Assembly (NCBI RefSeq): GCF_949987515.2
Contig: NC_082703.1
Coordinates: 8,208,680-8,272,679, forward strand
Source of the DNA: Delphinus delphis
Taxonomy: Eukaryota; Chordata; Mammalia; Artiodactyla; Delphinidae
Reading direction: 5' to 3'
DNA: 64,000 nt
Of this stretch, positions 12,301-24,160 are shown piece after piece. The translations under genes and the position numbers were made by a program. Below the pieces are notes generated by a model. It was not told the DNA's origin. It saw only the letters and a list, made by a program, of their open reading frames with translations, and ran no database searches. How positions within the stretch are numbered: the stretch's first letter is position 1; the number at the start of each line of letters is the position of its first letter.

Positions 12301-14379
12301 TAATCTGGTTGTTCACCCCACACTAAGTAATCATTCATGCTTATAATGAAAGGACCCTGGAAATATTCTGTCACTCATTAGCTCTTATAACTACCTGGAT
12401 GTTTTTGACTTCTGAGGCTATACGACACTTTATGCTAATACATTTGAAGGAAAACACATTTCATCTAATCAGGCATTGTTTAGACATCTGCCACCAAACT
12501 GATTCCTATATATCCTTCATCACCCTGTCTCAGATGAAGCATTGGTTCTCAAATTAATTTGCTAGCTGTGTAGAATAGCACTGGTTCGGGGAGGAAGGAA
12601 ATGGATGATTTCTTATGCCGTGGTAAATAAAATGTCATGGATGTATAATTAGCTTCAATCGAACTCCTTAAATCTGTATGAGAGGTTTCTTAGTCTGAGC
12701 AATTTAATCCACATTTTCTTTCTGACACTCCCACTAAGCCGGCTTTGAGAAAGCTCATGATCCCTTCCCATTAAAAGACCAGTAATACAATATAAATGAC
12801 AAAAAAAGAAGAAAGAAAAAAAGAAAGATTTCTACTCTCTTCTTTCTAAATATAATTTCCTTCCCTGTGTCCACCATATAATTTTACTGGGTTTATTTCC
12901 GTGAGGAATGAATTGCATGTCTCCTCTTCAGGGCATCTCAGTGAGTCTGAGAGAGGGAACCTAAGACCATAGCCTACGTCTATCGCCTTGATGAGGAGGA
13001 AAACACTACAAGCATAACTCTTTTCCTCTCTCTTTCCATATGACTCTTGATCTCCCATTTCTACATACATAACACTCTTACTGTATATGCATCTTTTATT
13101 ATCAGCCAGCTCAAATCCTTCTGTGAATGTAAGCAGGGTATAAATTACAAATAGATAAATGCCACACAGAAGAACCCTTTACTACATGCATCATGTGCTA
13201 TTTATTGCAGTTTTTACATAGCCTTCATCAATAAACTGCCAACAGTCAGTGTTGTTAAAATGATTTCTTACAACTAAGGGGCATTATCATGTTTTCCAAG
13301 CAGCCAAGGCAATGAGTTATTATAACTTCTGCTTGACTTCTTATTAAGAGCTGAACCACCTCAGAGCTAGAGCTTGTCTCCTGGGTAGGTGAGTAGACCC
13401 TAGATGAGTGACAGGTAAAGTGGAAGCCACACACTTAATGCATTAGGATAAAATGTGCATCAAAGTCAAAATATTTTTTTGTGTGTGGATGTGGTGGGTG
13501 ATAGCAACGGAGGTATCACTCTATAGCTGCATCGCTGGAACCCAAAGGACACACCTGGGTGCCAATACACCCTGGGACTGAGGTCGGGAGGGAGATTCAG
13601 GAGGAAGAAGTGAATGAGGAGGTAAATACTCCACACAATGGAATGTAGATTATGGTGCCCAAGGACAGTAGGGAAAAAAAATAAAACGCTAGTGGACTCT
13701 TCTAAGAAGTCTGTACGTGTTTTGTGTAACTTTGTAGAAAAATCCAGAGAGGGAAAAAAAATAACCCATAAGAATTGTTCCTTTATTTACCTTATAATTG
13801 CACAAAAGGCATTTTGAAATCAATATATGCCGTCACGTCATCTGTTTTTTTCCCTGCATCATAAAGTGTAATCTTTCAAAACTAAATAACTTGTCTCTCT
13901 GTACCCTGGAACTCAGTATACTTCTTCTAATGCTCTAAATTCTCTCAAATAGATCCATTTAGGTCACCCAAGGCCCAGGAAATGAATTCACACGGCTCTA
14001 CCAGGAGCTCTCTAGTCAGTGCCAGAGGACCTTGGGATGGAAATCATTCTCATTTTAGCGATCCCATTAGTAAGGATGTGTTTTGCAGTGTCTCTGTTCT
14101 GTAACCTTTGCTACTCCTTTGTGTGTTGCCTAGTTTAGTTTACAGTTTAACACTGAAGTAAAAATATGCAGGCTTCTTGCTTCTTGGGGAAAATGAGCAC
14201 CGTGTACATAGGCCTTGATTGAATGGAAATTCTCTGTGATTCTGGAAAAATGCTTAAGAGCACAACACAAACAAAATGGTGAATGTTGTTTAGTTTTTTG
14301 TTTTAGTCTCACTTATGAGTTTATAAACCATTTTCCAAACAATCCTGATTTAAAATTTTAACAACAACATAGGGCGATA
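12301..14379. other. Unique intronic DNA, no gene seen
   Basis: About 2.1 kb, mostly AT-rich. The longest minus-strand frame (12846-13070) resembles no known family. A purine-rich patch (gaagaaagaaaaaaagaaag) lies near 12808-12827. No exon-like open stretch with good splice sites was seen. Confidence 0.6.
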
Positions 14380-14500
14380 GATGTTATCTGGACTGAGATT
14401 CAGAAATCTTAAGGTCACATAGGTCAATGAGTGGTACAGTTAAAATGAAGTCCAGGGTTTTGTTTGTTTGAACTACAAAGCCTGTGTTCTTCTCTGTACA
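14380..14500 (+). mobile_element. Possible MIR SINE relic
   Basis: The succession gattcagaaatcttaaggtc, acataggtcaatgagtgg and aagtccagggttt resembles the MIR core (gaggttaagtaacttgccca, then aggtcacacagct). It is very diverged, so the call is tentative. Confidence 0.45.
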
Positions 14501-15227
14501 TTCCAATGGGTGACTGGTTTGGACCAAACACCGGGCTTTGATCTGGCTTCTTGTCAAGATTCTACCTTCCACGTGATCGTTCCTGTGGATTCCTACCCGT
14601 GGGTAAGTGACCCTGCCTCGTGCCTAACCCAGGCTCTGTGACACTACATTGCTGCCTGCACTCACTGCTCTGGGCCTCCGTGTGCCTGGAAGTGTGTACT
14701 GGACACCAGAAAATGTAGGTCTAGCCATTCTGACTAGATATTTTAAAGGCTATACCTGGGATCGAAACAGAAAATAATTCTTCATCTCAAGGAACAAAAA
14801 AAGCATAAAATAAATTGCTTAGTATTGGACTAGAAGGGATATGTGCACCTAAAATTACTGACGGTGGTCTAGAAAAAGTCTCTGTAAATCAGAAAAAGGT
14901 GGGACACGGGGGACCACCGACAAGAGAATATTTAGATTTTGAATCGGGCAGCAAGTTAACAAGCATGTAAAGATAGACAACTGGTCTACCTGAACACTGG
15001 GGAGTTGGGATTCCAACGTTTTGCACACTGAGTCATGTCCCCAGGGGAGCAGAGAATGCCAAAGAATACGGCAGGCAGCAGGGCTGCAGGCTCTACTGTC
15101 AACGGTACTATTGGAGGGAGGTGGAGAACCCTGCAGAGGAGACCCCAGACTCCGTGGGAATTAACTGGGACCCAGACTATCCGAACTGCAAGTTGGCACC
15201 TGAGAACCAACTTCTCTTCTGTAAGGA
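14501..15227. other. Unique intronic DNA, no gene seen
   Basis: Frames on opposite strands at 14986-15210 and 15035-15304 overlap and neither resembles a protein family. Nothing else was recognised. Confidence 0.55.
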
Positions 15228-15507
15228 GGGAGCCGATTATTAAAGCTAGAGGCTACTGGTGCAGCCACTGTGGAGAGCAGTATAGAGGTTTCTCACAAAA
15301 CTAAAAATAGTTTCCTACTTGGAAACTACCATATGACCCAGCAATTCCACCCCTGGGTATATATCCAAAAAAACAAAACAAAAACAAAAACACTAATTTG
15401 AAAAGATACATGCACCCCTGTGTTCATAGCAGCACCATTTACAATAGCCAAGATATGGAAGTAACCTAAGCACCTAACAACAGATGAATGGATAAAGAGG
15501 ATGTGAG

Positions 15508-15571
<64 letters not shown>

Positions 15572-15925
15572 CATGGAGTACCACTCGGCCGTAAAACAGA
15601 ATGAAATTTTGCCATTTGCAGCAACATGGATGGACTTGGTGGGCATTAGGTAAGTGAAATAAGTCAGAGAAAGGCAAATACTGTATGATATCACTTATAT
15701 GTGGAATCTAAAAAGTACAACAAGCTAGTGAATGTAACAACAAGACGCAGACTCGCAGAGAACAAACTAGTGGTTGCCAGCAGTGGGGGAGCAGCACAGG
15801 GGTGGCGGAGTGGGAGGCACAAACTATTGGGGGTAAGACAGGCTCAAGGATGTATTGTACAACACGGGGAATAGAGCCAATATTCTGTAATAACTATAAA
15901 TGGAAAGTAACCTTTAAAAATTGTA
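15228..15925 (+). mobile_element. Old LINE-1 3' fragment containing a (CA)n microsatellite
   Basis: It matches the ORF2 end and 3' UTR of an older L1 (L1M-like): gcagccactgtggagagcag, accatatgacccagcaattc, then ggaatctaaaaagtacaac. It is interrupted at 15511-15570 by (CA)30, just where the L1 consensus reads a short run of alternating ta/ca. The 3' end is cut by the SINE that follows. Confidence 0.88.
15511..15570. repeat. (CA)30 dinucleotide microsatellite
   Basis: Thirty uninterrupted CA units. It lies inside the old L1 fragment, is likely length-variable between individuals, and causes the long VCVCVC reading frames on the minus strand. Confidence 0.99.
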
Positions 15926-15933
15926 CAAAAATA

Positions 15934-16253
15934 GGAGCTTCCCTGGTGGCGCAGTGGTTGGGAGTCCACCTGCCGATGCAGGGGACACGGGTTCGTGCCC
16001 CGGTCCGGGAAGATCCCACATGCCGCGGAGCGGCTGGGCTCGTGAGCCACAACTACTGAGCGTGCGCGTCTGGAGCCTGTGCTCTGCAAAACGGGAGAGC
16101 CCGCAATAGTGAGAGGCCCGCGCACCACGATGAAGAGTGGCCCCTGCTTGCCACAACTAGAGAAAGCCCTCGCACAGAAACGAAGACCCAACAGAGCAAA
16201 AATAAATTAATTAATTAATGAACTCCTACCCCCAACATCTTCTTTAAAAAAAA
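15934..16253 (+). mobile_element. Long-form CHR SINE with an extra 3' segment
   Basis: The head tggcgcagtggttgggagtc, the B-box region and the long body (cacaactactgagcgtgcgc, gaagacccaacagagc) lead to an A/T-rich tail ending near 16218. Then come 27 bp unlike any SINE (16219-16245) and a second A tract. The target duplication aaaaattgtacaaaaata at 15916-15933 matches 16254-16272 with one substitution and one extra A, so the extra 27 bp arrived with the SINE. Confidence 0.93.
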
Positions 16254-16272
16254 AAAAATTGTATAAAAAATA

Positions 16273-16861
16273 TTTTTTTTTAAAGCTAGAGTCCAAACAA
16301 AGGAGGTGAGAATCCATCGACAGGCAGTTTGTCGAGATGTGGGACGTCAAGGGTTAGTTTTGGACTAGGAAAGGGGCTCGAAAGGAACCACAATCAGTAG
16401 CTGAGAACTAGGAGGGTTCCTGGAGCAGGCGAGACCTCACACACGTGGCGGGAGAGGAGGCGGCAGCCTAGACCCATCTGAGCCTTTCTGGCCTGAAGGT
16501 GGCTAACAGCTGGGAGGGGCAGAATGCCCACAGTGAGTCTGAGGACACCAGCATAAAGGCGAGGTGTGACTTTGCGCTGACCTCCTTGTGCACTGTCCTG
16601 CAGTGGACGGGACTGCAGTGAAAGAGGATCAGGGATGTGATCTTCAGAGAAGAATTCCATGTCCCCTCCTACCTCTGAATGTGGCAGCCATAGCAGCACA
16701 GGGAGGAGGCCGCGGCTGGTGGCAGGTTCTCGTATTTCCTTGGATAAAGGTGACCCGGACAGAATGAGGACCACCAGTGGATGTGAAGTCAAATGACACT
16801 CAGCCTTCAGGGATCGAAGGCCCCCTTCTTCAGCCTTCATAACCACTGAGGTCACAAAGAG
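16273..16861. other. Unique intronic DNA; open minus-strand frame judged non-coding
   Basis: A minus-strand frame runs from 17116 to 16394 (240 codons). Its first 80 or so codons are antisense CHR SINE, and the rest resembles no protein. No splice-site pair brackets it convincingly. Confidence 0.55.
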
Positions 16862-16871
16862 CCCATTTCTA

Positions 16872-17078
16872 GGGGCTTCCTTGGTGGCGCAGTGGTTGAG
16901 AGTCCGCCTGCCGATGCAGGAGACACGGGTTCGTGCCCCGGTCCGGGAGGATCCCACATGCCACGGAGCGGCTGGGCCCATGAGCCATGGCCACTGAGCC
17001 TGCGCGTCCGGAGCCTGTGCTCCGCAGCGGGAGAGGCCACAACAGTGAGAGGCCCGCGTACCAAAAAAAAAAAGAGAA
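16872..17078 (+). mobile_element. Short-form CHR SINE
   Basis: Typical head ggcttccttggtggcgcagt, B-box region ggttcgtgcccc, and an A tail at about 17063-17073. The target duplication cccatttcta lies at 16862-16871 and 17079-17088. Confidence 0.95.
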
Positions 17079-17088
17079 CCCATTTCTA

Positions 17089-18064
17089 TGTCTATGTCAT
17101 TCCATATAACAAACAAAATAAAAGTAGCTGGTCTTTCAGCTCCAAGTTTTGGAGGGAATCAATGCCATGTTAAAGAGGTTTGTTTCCCAAATAATGTTGG
17201 CTTTCCTCATTCACATACTGAGAAGAAAGCATGAGTGGAAAAGAGACTGAAGCTCACCGCAAATAGGAGAAAAACAGAAAACTTTTCTGTCCACTATGAA
17301 CACAGATCCAGGGCAGGTTTATAGATTTGCCACTGGTTGCATCTCCCGTATGCAGATATCAGTCAGTCATCTGGTTTCAGCTGGGTCTTGGTTTTAAGTG
17401 CAAGGAGGCCCTGATTGCTCTGTGGCAACGCAACTGATTTCTGTGCTGGAGTCTGGGAAGCAAGGCTTTGATGATGAGCCTGACGGAACAGTGGGTGATG
17501 CAGACACGTGCAGAGTGCAGATGCCTACACGGACCCCAGTTAGGAACTCATCTCGTCCTTAGAGGACTGGATACATGATGCAGAGGAATTCTTTTTCTGG
17601 CTAATATAAAATCATATGACATAGGAAAATAAGTTAGTCATGTTAAACACCCTCTGAAGAAAGTCCAAGAGTGAGGGACCGTGGATCCCAAAGCTCTATC
17701 GCAACTACAGATAATCCCTGCACGTAATCATATAAGGGCAGGACTAAGGGTGATCGTCGTCATATCCTCATACTACAGGTGAAGGCACGAAGAGCTCTAA
17801 GCAAAATCAGAGGAAGTTCCTCTTCCTCTGCCCCGTTCAGACTACTGGTCACGGAAGTGAACAGCTTGAGCACTCTTCTGCTTCCATCAACTTGAATTCC
17901 CCTGGTCCGTACACGTGCTGGGGTGACAAAGTCGAACGAGGCTGAACACCTAACGATCTGCGGCCACCGGGTCAACAACTTTCCAACAGTGTAGAGTGGA
18001 GCCGTCCAGCCGCGAGTGGTGCAGGTGATCGAAGACTTGACCGAGAGCCAGAAGAGGTGTGTGA
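17089..18064. other. Unique intronic DNA, no gene seen
   Basis: No repeat family or exon was recognised in this kilobase. The minus-strand frame at 17760-17978 has no family resemblance. Confidence 0.55.
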
Positions 18065-18205
18065 AGCGGCTGCCGTCACACCGACTAGCTGTGTGACTTT
18101 GAGTAAAGCATAGGCGTCTCTGGATCTCATGTCACCGTCCCTAAAGTGAGGCAGTCAGGTCAAATGGTTTCCGAGGCTCCTTCCTTCCAGATCAAATCGT
18201 CTGCC
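18065..18205 (-). mobile_element. MIR-type SINE relic
   Basis: It reads actagctgtgtgactttgag, then atctcatgtcaccgtcccta and aaagtgaggcagtcaggtca, the antisense layout of MIR (tgtgtgaccttgggcaagt, then cctcatctgtaaaatgggg). Confidence 0.65.
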
Positions 18206-19734
18206 TTTTCACGAAGCAGAGATCAGAGACCCACCATCCAGAGAAACTGCTGTCATTCACAAATGAGGATCGCCGAGCAGAGATATCCAGGTGCTGTCTT
18301 GAATCCTTGAGACCCAAAATTATGCCCTTGGGAGAAGCCTGGCTTACAGCAGGGATGAAGTTGGCAACATTCTGGCAGATTTTTTTCTCCCTTGTAAACT
18401 ATTCTGGCTCTGATTTAATCGTATCTTTGGTAGCACTTTAAACCAGTTAACAGAATCAGATGGGGAAGATTTAACTAGCCCTTTTTTTTTTCTCCTCTCT
18501 CTCTAAGAATCACTAGATGAAAGTGAAATTGGATCAGAAGGTACAGTCCTAAAATTCCAGAGAAAATCCTGGGAAATTCTACAAGACAAGAGTTTGCAAG
18601 GCAGTCCCTAGGGAGAGCCAGACCATTCTCAACACACTTAACTGCCACAATATTTCTGGCTTGATGACACAGAAACAGAGGACTCTGTTGCTTCTTCAGG
18701 GCTAATAAGACTTAGCTTTGGCTTTTTCTCTGCTCCTGGTATAACCAGGCTGGATGACTCAGCCAGCGTCAGAGGAATAGTAAACTATCCCTAATGCTAG
18801 CCTTATTTTCTGAGATCAGGACTGCTCAGAATTCAAATGAGGGCCTATTAATCCCTGATCATATACTGATCATACAAAGTAATTGCAAGCGGGGGGGGGG
18901 GGGGAAGTATAGATCAGTGAATGCAAGAGTGTTTGTACATGCTCCAAGTCGCTGAAATAGCTTTACCACGAATTCCAGTATCATAACCACCTTTCCTATA
19001 AGTAGATAAAGTCCAGTATAAAAGGTCCAGAGTTCTGCTGTCAGGGAAGCAACTCATGACATTTACTTCATTGGATTCATCAACTTAAATCCAGAAAATA
19101 AAAGACAAAATTAAAGCCTTTTGCACATGTAACTATATTATATATTTCTTATTTTCAAGGTATTAAAAAAAAAAGTTGCCAGGTAAGAAAGGGTTCAAAT
19201 AATTCAATAAGAAAGGGAAATCAAAAAAGCTGGGAAAACCAAAATCTTATGGCTACCCCCAAGTTAAAATAATTCTGGGTCTAGGCATCATACAGATGAC
19301 CTCATTTATAATGATCTCAACACTTTCATGACTCGGAGGGGAACTTAAGACTGATAAACAGACAACACATTACAGCACAGAAGTTACAGCTGTGTGCTAA
19401 AATTTGTACGTACTTTTGTGAAACTAAAACATACCCCTTCCTAATTATGAGATGACCGAGTGATTGAAAAAGGGCCCATATTTAGGTAGCTTTTCACTCT
19501 TTGATTTAAAACAACAGAAAACATTGCCACCATCATTTAGGGGAAAATATAGGTTTGCTATTGAAACAGCACTGGCAGTTTGGGAGAAAAATGGCAAATA
19601 CAAAAGGCAAGAGGATAGAATCTTTGGATGTAAACTGTACCCTGGGTCTCCTCCCCATTTCTGCACCAAAGAAATCCACAAGAATGTCCACAGCGATGAT
19701 GGAGCACCAGCCTGGAATGTGACTGTGTTTGCAT
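18206..19734. other. Unique intronic DNA with a poly-G run
   Basis: No gene was seen. A G homopolymer of about 13 lies at 18891-18903. The frames at 19445-19778 overlap each other on both strands and look spurious. Confidence 0.55.
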
Positions 19735-19835
19735 TCTGAGGTTGATTTCCTCATCTGTATAAACAAGGGGTTGGACAAGTCTGGCTAATCATTATGATCC
19801 TATCCAGATTTAACATTCGCTAATTCTATGATGTA
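19735..19835 (-). mobile_element. Possible MIR relic
   Basis: tttcctcatctgtataaac, then ggggttggacaagtctggct and ctaattctatgatgta follow the antisense end of a MIR family. Confidence 0.55.
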
Positions 19836-20417
19836 TACAGATATTTTCTAGAAGGGGCCACCCTGTGGGAAATCTCTAATTATTATATCATCAAGAGTGA
19901 GTCTCACACTGTAACACAGCATTAAGCCAGCTCCTCAGAGCGCTTATGATAACAAGCTTGTTCTTTATCCCCTTCATAAACCTAACTTCTGTTTGAACCT
20001 ATAAAACCTATCACTCTAGGGTTCTGTAGGACACAGTCATTTAATACGTAATCCATTTCTGAAAACATTAAGTTCAGAGTATCTTTTTAAAAGACAATTG
20101 TTTGTGCGTTGGCAAGTTTCTAAAGTATAATACCAAGGAGAAGCAAAGAAAGAAGGACAGAAATATTTCTCTGATTCTAAAATATACAAGCACACTTTGC
20201 ACACTGACATCTTGGAAATCTGGTTGTGTTTATAGTTGATAACATCCTAAAATTAAACACTGGCTTTCAGGGGTATACAAAGTCATTGCTCTTCTTACAG
20301 TTGATGGCATCTCAAAGTCTATAAAATGCAGTATTGCCTGTCACCTAGACACCAGACTCACACCTTTCTTCCAACCACAACAAGAAAAGACAGTGCAGTA
20401 AGTACAAAAAGAGAGCC

Positions 20418-20448
<31 letters not shown>

Positions 20449-20941
20449 AAGTGCTATCAACTAGAGAATGGCAATGGCATTTGGAATTTTCTGCCATGAT
20501 GACTACTTGAAAATCCTGGGTTACTGCCCACAGAAACAGGAGGGCTAGATTTTGCTAAGTAAAGATGGCTGCATTCTCAGACAGAAGACCCACAGACTAT
20601 AAATTATTCACCAGGGGAAAAGACTGCATGCTTTGCTATGAAGGGAATGGTGACAAATCAATATAATAAAGGTGCCCTGAATGTACTAAGCGTCTCCCCC
20701 CAACGCCCGCCCCCAGCTCCTCTGTCTTCACAAGATGATGAATCGAACAAATTAGGGCAGAAATTACTAGATTAATTAAACCAGGTGATTACGTCTGAAC
20801 GTTAATGTTTAGAACTCCATCTTAAAGGTCACTGGGTTTTATTCCGGGGGTGTGTACAAAACTGGTAAGAAAAATTGGGGAAGAGGCTAATATGATGGAC
20901 TGTATGAAGAGCTTTTTTTCACTTGTTTCTGTTTTCTGTTT
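19836..20941. other. Unique intronic DNA with a long T run
   Basis: A homopolymer of about 24 T lies at 20419-20442 (an A tract on the minus strand) with no recognisable element attached. Otherwise no feature was recognised. Confidence 0.55.
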
Positions 20942-20952
20942 AAAAATCCCTG

Positions 20953-21060
20953 GGGAATTCCCTGGCGGTCCAGTGATTAGGACTCAGCACTTTCACTGCC
21001 ATGGGCCCGGGTTCAACCCCTGGTTGAGGAACTAAGATCCCACAAGCCGCTCAGCGGGGC

Positions 21061-21091
<31 letters not shown>
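20953..21091 (+). mobile_element. CHR-1-like short SINE, first of two insertions at one site
   Basis: Head ggggaattccctggcggtcc, tRNA-like body (gggttcaacccctggttgag) and a long A tail (about 21062-21096). It is flanked by aaaaatccctg at 20942-20952 and 21092-21102, its target duplication. Confidence 0.92.
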
Positions 21092-21101
<10 letters not shown>

Positions 21102-21106
21102 GAATA

Positions 21107-21339
21107 AGGGGAAGGATAAATTAGGAGTTTGGGATTAACATACATGCACTACTATATATAAAATAATCAACAAGGACCTACCATATAGCACAGGGAACAC
21201 TACTCAATATTTTGTAAAAACCTATGATGGAAAATAATCTGAAAAAGAATGGGTATATGTATAACTGAATCACTTTGCTGTACACCTGAAACTAACACAA
21301 CATTGTAAATCAACTATACTTCAATAAAAAAGAAAAAAG
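21107..21339 (+). mobile_element. LINE-1 3' end (233 bp), second insertion at the same site
   Basis: It carries the 3' UTR motifs ggataaattaggagtttggg, acaaggacctaccatatagc and ttgctgtacacctgaaacta, and a tail near 21325-21339. It is flanked by aaaaatccctgaata at 21092-21106 and 21340-21354, a 15-bp target duplication that shares its first 11 bp with that of the SINE just upstream. Confidence 0.93.
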
Positions 21340-21354
21340 AAAAATCCCTGAATA

Positions 21355-23366
21355 TATTTTGTTGACATCTGTGTTTAATTTGGAAAGATGAACGAAACGG
21401 TCACCTCTCTAACCATTCCTTAGTAGAGGGGTGCTGAGGTGTCGGTAGGAAAGAGGCATTGGTCTCTACAGACTAGCAGAGTTAGCGCATACTAGGTTAT
21501 GAGTACTAAGTGTTCTGCAGTGTGGTCAGAGCCAGTCTAGAGTTTTACTAAGTGAAAATAACCTCCAGTACCAACAGACAAATGCAATGTCTGGCAGAAA
21601 ACAAGAGCAATTACAAACTAGCAAAGCAGTTTCATAAGCAGATTTGGTCCCTACATGGACACACAGGTTTGCCTGATAGTATCATCCAAAATATGTTTGA
21701 ACTAGTACAGAGAAATAATGCAACGTCCCTTTTGCTAGAGCACGGAGGCTGCCTGGATGATACATATTCCCAGTCTGTGCTCTAGGGAAGGTAACAGCAA
21801 CACAGCAAGTGGAAATCGTACCTTGCTAGCTCTGCTTTAATCATTTTCAAGCACTTGTAATCTTTCATATGGCTTTGAACCCAAATGTGCTGAAGGCTAC
21901 GTGTGCCCTGCTATCAACGCAATACCTTACAGCATCGAATTAATCATTTTCATTCATTTCTAGCCCAGGAGCATGGTTCACCAAGCACCATCATCACGTC
22001 TATGCATATAGCTCATCACAGTTAAATTCCAAGGGGAGGCTATATTTTAATCTTTTGGTTATAATTACAATCTGAAACAAAGTCCTATACAAAACCCGTA
22101 TGGATCTTTTATGAGTTTCTAAGATATGATGATTATTATTTTAGCATTTATAAGATACTCTGAGAGTACCACATAGAATTTATAACTTGAGATTTTCCTA
22201 TACATTGAGATTTAATTCTTTTTTTGCATTTAAAAAAAATCTGAGTAGCCCAAGGGGGAAAAATCCATGTGGTATTTTACTGACACTGTGGGACATGGGG
22301 TCAGCTGCCCCTTTACTGCATACAGTTCCCATTAGTGTTGATGAGAAGGCCAGACATACAACAAAAGGAAAAAGAGAACCCGTGGGTTCTAAACCAAAGC
22401 CGAGAAATAGTCCCACTCTCCGCCAAGGAGCAATTTAATTAAACTCTTATTTACTGCTACTCACTCCGCTTTCAGGCATCTCAGCAAGAGCAGCAGCAGT
22501 GTCTGTGTTTGCTTATCACCAACCCAGTCTTGCTTACTTTCAACAGAGTTTCTAGATCAATAATCATCGGCATCGATTGCACACTCCGCCTTGAAAACTG
22601 AAGCCAGTGTGTCCTCAATGAAAAATGAAACACGCTTATTGTATTTGTAACTAACGTTCCCTGAAAGTAAAGTAAAGCAAATATTGATATTCCAGGCACA
22701 CATAAAAACCTAGACGTATCACGAAGTGTAAAATGCACACGGCATGCATTTAATAATCATACTACATTTTCAATAACGGGGAACAAGGTACAACGACTGC
22801 TGTAATTCACCAACCCCATTTTTTCCTTCCGGGAGCACCACATTGTTTTATTACAATATAGCAATCCTGCCACATTATATCTTACAGTATGTGTACAAGA
22901 ACCGTAAACAGACTAGCCCATCTACAACAGGCAGCAACGACTCTCCCAGCTTTGGCGATCCTTGCAACTTGGCTTTTATGGGAATTTCACATTTTGTTGA
23001 TGGGTTTGCAATGAAATTCGGTACTGCCCAGAAGAGAAATTATTCTACATTTCTATTAAAAGCTATAGTAGTAAATAAACCGTAACAGTTTATGTAGATA
23101 TCCACGGGAACATCAAGGGGAGACCATCTAAGTGCCAGACCCTGTGTTCAACATTTGATAAACGAGCACCTATAAGGCACACTTCTAACATTTTTTTTCA
23201 AATGATAGACTTTTAAAGGTATTTTAGAATACTGTACCAACCTCTGCAGAACACTCAAAAATCAAAGGAGGTTTATGTTTGTCAGAAAGCAGCTGTAGAG
23301 CTCATCCCCGTGGAATGCCCTGTGAGGGCTGGAAATGAAACAGTGTTATTGGAAAGCAGATAAAAA
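21355..23366. other. Unique intronic DNA, no gene seen
   Basis: Two kilobases without recognised repeats or exons. Reading frames such as 21552-21785 (+), 22187-22438 (+) and 22481-22738 (-) are short and resemble no family. Confidence 0.55.
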
Positions 23367-23377
23367 GCTACCATAGG

Positions 23378-23581
23378 GCTTCCCTGGTGGTTGAGAGTCC
23401 ACCTGCCGATGCAGGGGTCATGGGTTCGTGCCCCAGTCCAGGAAGATCCCACGTGCCGCGGAGCGGCTGGGCCCGTGAGCCATGGCCGCTGAGCCTGCGC
23501 ATCCGGAGCCTGTGCTCCGCAACAGGAGAGGCCACAACAGTGAGAGGCCCGCGTACCGCAAAAAAAAAAAAAAAAAAAAAG
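23378..23581 (+). mobile_element. CHR SINE lacking 8 bp of the pol III A box
   Basis: It reads cttccctggtggttgagagt where other copies read cttccctggtggcgcagtgg followed by ttgagagt. The missing cgcagtgg lies between two gtgg repeats and takes out most of the A box. The rest of the element and the A tail (about 23560-23580) are normal. The target duplication gctaccatagg (23367-23377) matches gctaccttagg (23582-23592) with one difference. Confidence 0.93.
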
Positions 23582-23592
23582 GCTACCTTAGG

Positions 23593-23924
23593 CTGCTGAA
23601 GTTCACGGACTACTGGGTTAAAACACACACACACGCATGCACACTCAAAATAAGACTGCAGCAGATTACAATAATTAAGGGTGATAATAATTAATATCCC
23701 TGTAATTGAAAAAGGCCCTATTTTAAAGAATAAATTAACAAGGAGGTGTATGTAGGCAAATACGTATATAGAACACGACCCAAAACAGGTGGCTGATGGA
23801 GGAGAGGGAAGAACCATAGCAATTAGTTAATTTAGAGAGAGACCATGAACGGTTCTGAGACGCCCTGTTTAGGTTTTCCCTTTTAAACGGGGTTGCAGTG
23901 AAAAAGGATAAGGGAGCATCTCTG
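23593..23924. other. Unique intronic DNA with a short CA run
   Basis: A short CA-rich run at about 23622-23645 and no other recognised feature. Confidence 0.55.
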
Positions 23925-24160
23925 TATCCCCAAAGGCTTTGTGCCAAGCACTGTACCAGTCATTCTTACCACCTCCTTTCATTTAAATCTTGGGACTACC
24001 TGGAGGTGGGCATTATTAGCAACTCTTTTGTTTTTATAAGTGAGAAAATCAGCGGAGGAGGAAGTCGTCCAAGATCACACAGCCAGTGATCGACAGATGC
24101 AGGGTTTGAATTCCTCGCTGTTGATTCCAGAACCCAGGGCTTTTGCGCAGGAAGGTACAA
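23925..24160 (+). mobile_element. MIR SINE
   Basis: Well-preserved MIR layout: tgccaagcactgtaccagtc, taagtgagaaaatcagcgg, ccaagatcacacagccagtg, then gggtttgaattcctcgctg. Confidence 0.82.

Noticed and set aside
16394..17116. 240-codon minus-strand frame
   Set aside because: The first third is antisense CHR SINE and the rest has no recognisable domain or splice context.
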